Source: Schizochytrium sp. TIO01
Lineage: Eukaryota; Sar; Bigyra; Thraustochytrida; Thraustochytriidae
Assembly: GCA_004764695.1 (NCBI GenBank)
Contig: SMSO01000036.1
Coordinates: 2,268,001 to 2,332,000, forward strand
Direction of reading: 5' to 3'
Length of the DNA: 64,000 nt
The position numbers and the translations under genes are program-made. Positions 57,435-64,000 of the stretch are shown piece after piece. Under the pieces are notes generated by a model. The model was not told where the DNA came from. It saw nothing but the letters and a program-made list of their open reading frames with translations, and ran no database searches. Position 1 is the first letter of the stretch; each line of letters opens with the position of its first letter.

Positions 57435-59054
57435 AGACCAAACGTATATTTCCCTTTGCCTTGTGTAATTGCTGGTTCAAAGCTGTATTTGTATATATCT
57501 TGTCCAATTCACTATACACGCTACAGCTGCATGGATTTTTCGATATGACATGGTGCAAATTTCGTGCTGACAGGCTGAGAAATTAGATGATTAATTCAAT
57601 CAGCTCAGTTGCCTCTTCTAATTTATGCAGGAACACTGCTCAATACGTCATTCTTTTCTTTCGAATGACTTGATTGATTCTACTTGGCCAATCATTAATT
57701 TTTAGCAACTCAATATGTAAGACTGCTTTGAAGCAAGGACGTTTCAATAAATGGCCAACACGTGTAAAAACTATAATACTCAGCGCTGCATCAATTTGTC
57801 ATTGCCATAACTCCTGTGTGCCCTCTTTCTCTTTTAATAACTTAGTACGAAGGTGGGTAGTGCTTATAATGTTAAGTAGTTGTTATAAAATGCTCTCGTG
57901 TGTTAATTAACACGCCAACAATTCTCGCATTAACTTACTTTTTTCCTTCAACTGTCTAAGTATGCCCGCGCTTAACATTCAGTGAACAGGACTGATGTGT
58001 ATGGTTTTCGTTTCTTGCACTTCATGTCTATCTATCTATCTATCTATCTGTATATATATAGAAAGAGAAAGAGAAAGAGAGAAAGAAAGGTTTTCGCGAG
58101 TCGATATCTCGCTATTGAGAGTCACAGTTTGCTTGGCTAACCAGTTTTGTCTTCTGAAAACTAGCATTGGAGGGTACAAGTTCGATTAAGCCTTGCCATC
58201 TATGATGCTATCATTGTCACAGTAAAAGAATAGAAAATCACAACGCTGTAGCAAACACAATTGGGGTTTCATAGGCTCAAAGTATTTCACCTCTCCGCAG
58301 CTTTTGATATTTTTGTTTTCATTAATAAAAACTCACATGCTGTTTTTCTACTAAATAGCTCTTAATGTTTGGATGTTCCCTTCTGGACCCCCCAGAGGGA
58401 GGGGCGATTGCATAGTATAAAAGTCAGGATGCTGAGAGGTATCTATTGATCTGACGGGATGCAGAAAATACAGTTCCTTAAGAGAACTTTTAATAAAAAC
58501 CACTACGGAGGGACTATTCCTTGGTCGGAAAAGCGCGTCTCTGGTATGAGGTAGTCCTGTTTGCTTTCAATCTACACTATTAATCCGATATGCTGAACGT
58601 GGCAAACTCTATTCTTCTCGTCTTTCTCAACGGGGGCTTTCAGTCCCAATTGGAGCTGAAAGCCCCCAAAATCTCTCACTACTACGTCCCAGCTCAGCAT
58701 TCATATCAACCAGCAACTGTTAACATGGTCCTTTCCTCAAGTTTGGCCATCGATGAATCCGTTAAGATAGAGGTTTTTTAATTAAAATTTCCTCTTATTT
58801 TCTTCACTTCATATACAACTTGAAGGCGATTCTTGAAAGACAAAATATTCTAACCCTCATATGATAAAATCAATGAGATCAAGCAATTTAAAAAAGTAGA
58901 AGGAGAAATGATAAACCAGAATAAAGTCAATTAAGGAACCAGTCCTAAGTCAGTCAAGAGGAGACCCAAAAGTAAATCCAGCGAATACCAAAACCAATCC
59001 CCGAAGCAATTCCAAAACGCAGCTTTCGGTGATAACGCTGTGTTTAAGTCTATA
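57435..59054. other. Spacer between the SURF2-like gene and paralog I
   Basis: 3' flank of the SURF2-like gene, then an AT-rich region with a CTAT tract and GAAA run (58025-58088). A TATA-box-like TATAAAAG sits at 58416-58423 below a GGAGGGGCG patch, without an evident gene at the expected distance. A strong hairpin at 58632-58667 is listed separately; it lies inside a 63-codon frame (58590-58781) that I do not accept as a gene. The promoter of I is expected near the right end. Confidence 0.45.
58632..58667. other. 36-base near-perfect palindrome / RNA hairpin
   Basis: GGGGGCTTTCAG (58632-58643) pairs perfectly with CTGAAAGCCCCC (58656-58667), and the 12-base centre is itself mostly self-complementary (CCAATTGG). 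It could be a structured RNA element, a terminator-like hairpin or a cruciform. Seen directly; role unknown. Confidence 0.7.
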
Positions 59055-60506
59055 ATGTCGGCTATCAAGACAACAATGCGCTTGTTATGGCTGCAGGTTC
59101 TTCTCTGTATGTCTCATCTTCATGGCGCAAAAGCAAGCCCGCAAAATTACTGTGTTGATAATTATTACTTCAACGATGGCTATTGTGTTGGACCTGCAAG
59201 CATGGAACTTATCTCTTTCAAGAGTCAGTTCTACCCATTGAGGCGAAAAGGAGCTCTGCATAATTCTACATTTTGCACACGCGCATACCCTCGTTCATCT
59301 GTAATTGAACCTGCTGTTGTTAGAAACAAAGCACAAGTGGAGGCTTTGAGACTTGCTTTGCGTGGTGAAAAGATTCGCATGGCCTATGTTGGATGGAAAC
59401 CATTTAACTACACTCTCGGACCTGTCACCAATGTAATTGATCTCACAACCAAGACAGAAGTAAGTATTCCAGAGCTGCGGAAAATGATTGGTAGTGTGTT
59501 TGCAGGACGCAAATGTGAATCTGGAGACAAAGAATATACCTCAACAAGCTACGACACTGAATCCTACTCCTCCAGCTCAAATGGATATACCTCTAGCTAT
59601 ACCAGCTCAAATGAATATACCTCTAGCTATACCAGCTCTAAAGACGACGATGAATACACCAGCTCTAAAGACGACGACGAATACACTAGCTCTAAAGATG
59701 GTGATTATACATCTAGTTCCATTGATGATGATAGTATTACCGACATGAATACACCTGCTGATCTCGGATATTCGTCTGAGACAATCGACTATTCTACGGA
59801 GTATTCCTCGTACACCACGACAGGCATGAATGTGTCACACCCAGACTATGATCCAAGTGACGACTATAACACTGAGTATTCATCCGGTACTTTTCTTTAC
59901 TCGCTTTATGCTTCAGAGGACAATGCATGTTTTTACAATTGGCCGCTCATTATGAAACGCTCTGGAATGGTCTCTGTGCTAGACCTTGCCCGAGTCAAGC
60001 GCGAATTTACGAAGTCGCAGGAGCTCGTTCCATTTTGCATGTACGAAATTGAAGAGCGCCCAGAGTCTACCGAGTGCGCCAACCTTGTCACTATGGACGG
60101 TGTATGCCAATATGCCAACCCCACAGACGACGCGATAATTGGCGATGGTCAGTTCCAAGTGATGGATAGTGTGGTTGAGTTTAGCTGCTTCCAGGCTTGC
60201 CGTGATGATAGCTTTTGTCTATCGTACCAATTTACTACAGAAATTGGGCAAGTTCTTGGTACGTGTAGGATGTATGCTGCTCATCCAGTGCGCACTGTGG
60301 AAAGCGAAAGTTCTAATGAAACAAACGTGTGCGTTGATTTACGTAATTCTTCCACAGAATCCTGCAATGATTACATGCCTAGTCTCCCAGAACTACCCGC
60401 CGAAACGCACAATACTGCTCCCTCAGATAATATTGTCCTGAAAACAAGTATGACTCCAACTGCTGCTCCAACTTCCCTCCCCACTCCGTTGCTTCGCAGG
60501 GTTTGA
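59055..60506 (+). CDS. Paralog I: truncated member with expanded Tyr/Ser loop, lacks TIL and CUB
   Basis: 483 residues from the ATG at 59055; the GTG at 59040 is rejected, and an ATG at 59076 is an alternative start. Signal peptide to about residue 28 (LHGAKA). N-terminal domain about 33-328: C33, C44, FC74, YVGW, C154, C292, PFC328. Its loop is the longest in the family, 137 residues, and contains in-frame tandem repeats: two of a 10-residue YTSSYTSSNE type and about three of a 9-residue TSSKDDDEY type. PAN-like domain about 339-443 (CFQACRDDSFCLSYQF). The protein stops after only three Pro-Thr units (PTAAPTSLPTPLLRRV), and no TIL- or CUB-coding sequence follows in the next kilobase. It is either a shorter functional form or an old 3' truncation. 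The long open frame favours function. Confidence 0.75.
   Translation: MSAIKTTMRLLWLQVLLCMSHLHGAKASPQNYCVDNYYFNDGYCVGPASMELISFKSQFYPLRRKGALHNSTFCTRAYPRSSVIEPAVVRNKAQVEALRLALRGEKIRMAYVGWKPFNYTLGPVTNVIDLTTKTEVSIPELRKMIGSVFAGRKCESGDKEYTSTSYDTESYSSSSNGYTSSYTSSNEYTSSYTSSKDDDEYTSSKDDDEYTSSKDGDYTSSSIDDDSITDMNTPADLGYSSETIDYSTEYSSYTTTGMNVSHPDYDPSDDYNTEYSSGTFLYSLYASEDNACFYNWPLIMKRSGMVSVLDLARVKREFTKSQELVPFCMYEIEERPESTECANLVTMDGVCQYANPTDDAIIGDGQFQVMDSVVEFSCFQACRDDSFCLSYQFTTEIGQVLGTCRMYAAHPVRTVESESSNETNVCVDLRNSSTESCNDYMPSLPELPAETHNTAPSDNIVLKTSMTPTAAPTSLPTPLLRRV
59582..59720 (+). repeat. In-frame minisatellites in the loop of paralog I
   Basis: Two 30-base units (59582-59641) are followed by about two and a half 27-base units (from about 59631 to 59705). 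Both periods are multiples of three, so length changes keep the frame. Confidence 0.85.
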
Positions 60507-61523
60507 AAATAGAAAATAGGAAATATAATGTATTGCATGCGAATTGAAAAGAATCTTTCACTTTGTGCATTTTGGCCGAAAAGTTGCAATTAAAATATTA
60601 CATAAACTCGTCATCAGCTCTCCCAAGAGCCAAGGCTATTTTGATATCATCTTTTACACGTGTTCTATAGCCTCGACTCAATTTTAGAAAATGGAACAGA
60701 GCATCGCCGAAGCACATAGCATGCATTAACCTTTGTTAATAACATTAAAGTTGATTGGGGCTTTCCGCATGCTATCAACATGAGTGTAAGGATGAAAATG
60801 TTGACGCTTCATTTCACAAATTGAATGCGCTTATAGCATTTTGGAGTAGACACTCTCAAGGTCTTGAATTCATGACTGATGGTAGTGAAACATCCGAGAA
60901 GATGCTTTCTATTCCTGTTCTCGGGCGCACAAACTTTAATTTTACGTTTGCCTTGCAGCTGTCTGAAGCTTTATCTGCATGGCACAGACTAGGCATCGAG
61001 CTAATGACTTGGCTTTGTTCAAACCAGTACACAATGCTCTGGCATTTCTCGAGCGTATGCTAGATTGTGCCTTTTTACCCATAGTTTTTGTTATTATTAA
61101 CAATTAAAATTTTTCACAGATCAAACGCGTAAAGCACTTTTTACTCACATATGATCAATGTTTGGCGTTCTGTAGCGTTTGCTCCTCATCGCTGTTCTAA
61201 AGATAGAATTCAATATCCAATTTTGGCAGCACGTAGGTTCTCTCATAAAGTACGAACGAACAATCATTTGATAGACAGAATAGGATGTTTTTTGTTGATC
61301 CTTTTAATTTAATTAAAGATTGAACCAATTAAAGATTACAAAATGGTACTCCTAGCAGTATTATCAATGCTACTACTACTACTACCACTACGAGTTGTTT
61401 ATAAAATGAAGTTGTGAAACGGTCAAGAGCGATAACCACTTTTCATCATCGCGTGAACGGCGATGCTCCAGACTGCGATAGTAGGTACGCTAGCTCTGAA
61501 GAGCAGTGAGTACTATTGCTGCG
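60507..61523. other. Spacer between I and the coiled-coil gene
   Basis: AT-rich. A frame at 60755-61063 can be read only from a TTG and matches nothing known. No remnant of a TIL- or CUB-like domain is seen here. An ACT trinucleotide run lies near 61366-61390. The promoter of the next gene should be at the right end. Confidence 0.5.
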
Positions 61524-63764
61524 ATGGTGGAGGGCGGCGAGGAGGAGTTCGCCGCAAGGGTCCGTGCTGTGGGTTTGCGTGGACTCGAGCAGGCACTCAA
61601 GATGGCCTCAGATGCGGCAGCGTCTGTGGCAGAGCACCAGAACTCTAACTCAAAGAATGAAAGCGATCGAAGGGATTCTACAGATGCAACGCAAGGCTAT
61701 GCGAGGCAGATGGGTTCAAAGTCGCAGCTTGTGAAAGCGCAACTAGAAACTTCTGAAAAAATGGCATCTTCAGAAAAACTTGCGGATCGAGCTCGAAAAT
61801 ACCTTGAACGGAGGCAAGCTCGCGAGTCACAGCGGAAGTTAGAAATGGAGATCAAAGAAACTGAGGGATTGCAGCAAAAACCCACAATTAATCAGCGTAG
61901 TCAGAAACTGGCACAACAAAGAGGGCGCGAAAGTAATGTGGGACTTGCGCTGTACGCTGATGCAGAAGTACAACGCGTAAGTCGCGAAATTTTGACGGAA
62001 GAACACTACGAAGGTACCATGCATGCCAGACCTGCTATCACAAGGCAAGCGGCGGAGCTTGTTCGAGAGGGAAATGTTGCAGACAGGCTATACCAGCAAG
62101 CGAGGGTAAAGCAGGCACATCAAGCTGCATCAAATCAGACACATCCTGCAAATTCAGCATCAGCACCTTCACTGCATGCTAGCTCTGGCTCAGGTGCCTC
62201 CGGTGCTTCAACCACTGCTTCAGTTTCTGCTCAAAAGCAAAATATATCATCTCAACGACGACTTAGCACACCAGCTGGATTGCCTGTTTCGCAAAGCAAA
62301 TCTTCCCAAGATAATGCCGTAGATCTTGCTGGAGTTAACGAAAGATCTCGCGCGCGACGCGCCAGCGAAATGTCGCATGGGACGCAGGCTCTTAAGCATG
62401 CAGAAGGCCTGTACATGCGTGCACTCGAGGCTAAGCAAGCGCGCGAACGTGCAGTGCAGATGGAGAATGAAAAGTTTAGGAAACGAGCTAATCCAAAGCT
62501 TGGGTCTAAGACGAAGAAGATTGCGGCAGAACTCGGGCAATCATCTAAAGAACGTCTTCTTAATCCTAGTAAGGAAGTGCAAGTCAGGCGCCAGACACGA
62601 CGGGGCTCTGTACAAGAAGAAGACCTCACTTTTAAGCCACGGATTAATCCAACCTCGAAAAAGATTTTACGCAAGCAGCCAGGAGATACTAGTCTAGACG
62701 AAGATCCCAATGCCGTGAAGGCGTCTCCTTATGACCGTTTATACGCAGAATCTAATTCACGAAAAGCACGGCAAGCTTCACTTGAAGTAAAGGCTCAAAT
62801 CGAGCGTGAACAAAGTGAAGTACAAGAATGCACCTTCAAACCCCACATTACTCCATTCGAGCCTTTGGGTGACGAGCACAAATCAAAGCAGCAAGACGTT
62901 GTGGACCGTCTCAAAGATTGGGATACACGTCGGGCATGTCGACTCGAACAGGAGCGCCGAGCAAAGGAGGCTGCTAATGAGCTTGGTGAAGAATACACAT
63001 TTGCACCTAAAATCAATCGGGCACGTCGGCAATCTAATGTAAGCGTGGTCTCTCCCAAAGACACCGAGAAGAAGAAAGCACCAGGCGTCGATGCTTACAT
63101 TGAGCGCCAACGTCGTGCTCGGGAAGAGCGTGAGCGTAAGGAAAAAGCTCATGAAAATACCACAGTCAAATGGACAAATCGTGTAACTATACCCGTGGCC
63201 CCTAAACTCGGTGTCGCAAGTCATCGCGCTGCAAATCTTGATCCGAGCCTTATACATAGTAGCAATCTACCATCAGAATCGTCGAACTCACAGGACCAGC
63301 AGGACCTCTCCGTACCATTAAATCAAACCTCTGTTGAGCGGCAACGCAGGGTGAGCAGCATCGCATCACGTAAATCTATTAGCGGGGCCTCACGTCGTAA
63401 CTCCGAGGTTGACGCAGAAGGTATGCCCCGACGTGCTCCCCCCCCTCGTCCACCGTCCTTGTCACCTGGCCTATCTGATGTTGGAGATATGTCCACATCC
63501 TCGTTTTCAATGCCTTCGCCAGAATCTCTCAGCGGGATTCGTAACCCAGAGGAGGTCCTAGAGCAGGCTAAGCAACAGGTCGCTATAGCAACGAAAATGC
63601 TCAAGACAAGGAAGGCCGCCCAGCGGAAGCAGGATTCGTTACCGCCTTCAGCGAAAATGTCTGTAGAACAGACTAACGAAGGGTCAGTTCGACGTGGAAA
63701 GTTTGATGCATCTGCATCACTTGATCAGTTCCATGTATTAAAGTCTCTTCTTCAGCAGCAATAG
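61524..63764 (+). CDS. Coiled-coil protein with repeated FxPxIN motifs
   Basis: 746 residues from the ATG at 61524; the frame opens six codons earlier at a GTG which I do not use. The protein is Arg/Lys/Glu/Ala-rich with predicted helical stretches (about 85-120, 285-345, 410-490, 520-560). Motifs of the form [F/Q/A]-x-P-x-I-[N/T] occur at about 119, 169, 370, 438 and 493 (FKPRINPTSKKI, FKPHITPF and FAPKINRARR are the clearest), several followed by DRLY or DRLK and a basic helix. Such repeats occur in many protist cytoskeletal and flagellar coiled-coil proteins, so a microtubule or axoneme-associated role is possible but inferred. Residues 200-265 and 600-700 are Ser/Pro-rich and likely disordered. 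Intronless. Confidence 0.7.
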   Translation: MVEGGEEEFAARVRAVGLRGLEQALKMASDAAASVAEHQNSNSKNESDRRDSTDATQGYARQMGSKSQLVKAQLETSEKMASSEKLADRARKYLERRQARESQRKLEMEIKETEGLQQKPTINQRSQKLAQQRGRESNVGLALYADAEVQRVSREILTEEHYEGTMHARPAITRQAAELVREGNVADRLYQQARVKQAHQAASNQTHPANSASAPSLHASSGSGASGASTTASVSAQKQNISSQRRLSTPAGLPVSQSKSSQDNAVDLAGVNERSRARRASEMSHGTQALKHAEGLYMRALEAKQARERAVQMENEKFRKRANPKLGSKTKKIAAELGQSSKERLLNPSKEVQVRRQTRRGSVQEEDLTFKPRINPTSKKILRKQPGDTSLDEDPNAVKASPYDRLYAESNSRKARQASLEVKAQIEREQSEVQECTFKPHITPFEPLGDEHKSKQQDVVDRLKDWDTRRACRLEQERRAKEAANELGEEYTFAPKINRARRQSNVSVVSPKDTEKKKAPGVDAYIERQRRAREERERKEKAHENTTVKWTNRVTIPVAPKLGVASHRAANLDPSLIHSSNLPSESSNSQDQQDLSVPLNQTSVERQRRVSSIASRKSISGASRRNSEVDAEGMPRRAPPPRPPSLSPGLSDVGDMSTSSFSMPSPESLSGIRNPEEVLEQAKQQVAIATKMLKTRKAAQRKQDSLPPSAKMSVEQTNEGSVRRGKFDASASLDQFHVLKSLLQQQ

Positions 63765-64000
63765 TCGCTAGCCTGCGAGGCCTATTATTTTGAATTTTGC
63801 AAGGCACCCAATATCACAGGCATCCCCGTTACTGCCACCCTTGCACATATTGTTCCTGTCACCTTAATCATTTTGTTCCCTCTTCCAAAACTAATACTAT
63901 TACTACTTCACTTTCATTCTCTCTTTTATATCAGAACCCTTTGTGCTGAAAGATTTCTCCCGTTTCTTTTATTCTTCAGGCCACTTCATACAATTATGCT
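63765..64000. other. 3' flank of the coiled-coil gene
   Basis: Pyrimidine-rich spacer to the window end. No further gene seen. Confidence 0.5.

Noticed and set aside
58590-58781. 63-codon frame over the hairpin
   Set aside because: Short, and its middle is dictated by the palindrome; no relative recognised.
60755-61063. 102-codon frame after paralog I
   Set aside because: It can begin only at TTG, has no family resemblance, and does not encode the missing TIL or CUB domain.

Overview
The window looks like nuclear DNA of a unicellular eukaryote, most likely a stramenopile and possibly a labyrinthulomycete (thraustochytrid). The reasons are long intronless reading frames, Pro-Thr linkers of the PTxxPT kind common in stramenopile secreted proteins, a SURF2-family nuclear protein, a SWEET transporter, and poly(A)-type insertions. 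There are no operons, Shine-Dalgarno sites or prokaryotic cassettes. The lineage is inferred; no rRNA is present to confirm it.

Layout. A membrane-protein gene runs off the left edge (1-519, minus). About 17 kb follows (520-17551) with no gene I can support, dense in microsatellites and with several GC-rich patches. A SWEET-type sugar transporter with a roughly 500-residue disordered tail lies at 17552-19723. From 20.2 to 60.5 kb there is a cluster of nine paralogous secreted proteins, called A to I here from left to right: A-E on the minus strand, F-I on the plus strand, diverging at about 40.8 kb. A decayed Fanzor/TnpB-family gene (55.6-56.1 kb) and an intact SURF2-like gene (56472-57434) sit between H and I. 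A coiled-coil protein with repeated FxPxIN motifs (61524-63764) closes the window.

The paralog family is the main discovery. Each full-length member reads: signal peptide; a Cys-framed N-terminal domain whose pattern resembles a long-form C-type lectin-like domain (CTLD); a PAN/Apple-like domain; a Pro-Thr linker; a 10-Cys TIL-like domain; and a C-terminal CUB-like domain ending at the stop codon. A Tyr/Ser/Asp/Gly-rich segment of 55-137 residues inside the first domain differs sharply between copies. From the end of that domain onward, copies E-H are almost identical. Shared blocks are patchworked between copies, even between opposite strands, which points to repeated gene conversion or unequal exchange that homogenises the scaffold while the exposed loop diverges. 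This is what one expects of a recognition, adhesion or surface-variation family, but no function is proven by the sequence.

Several long reading frames begin upstream of any ATG at GTG codons. For this eukaryote I moved those starts to the first sensible ATG (genes B, E, I and the coiled-coil gene).
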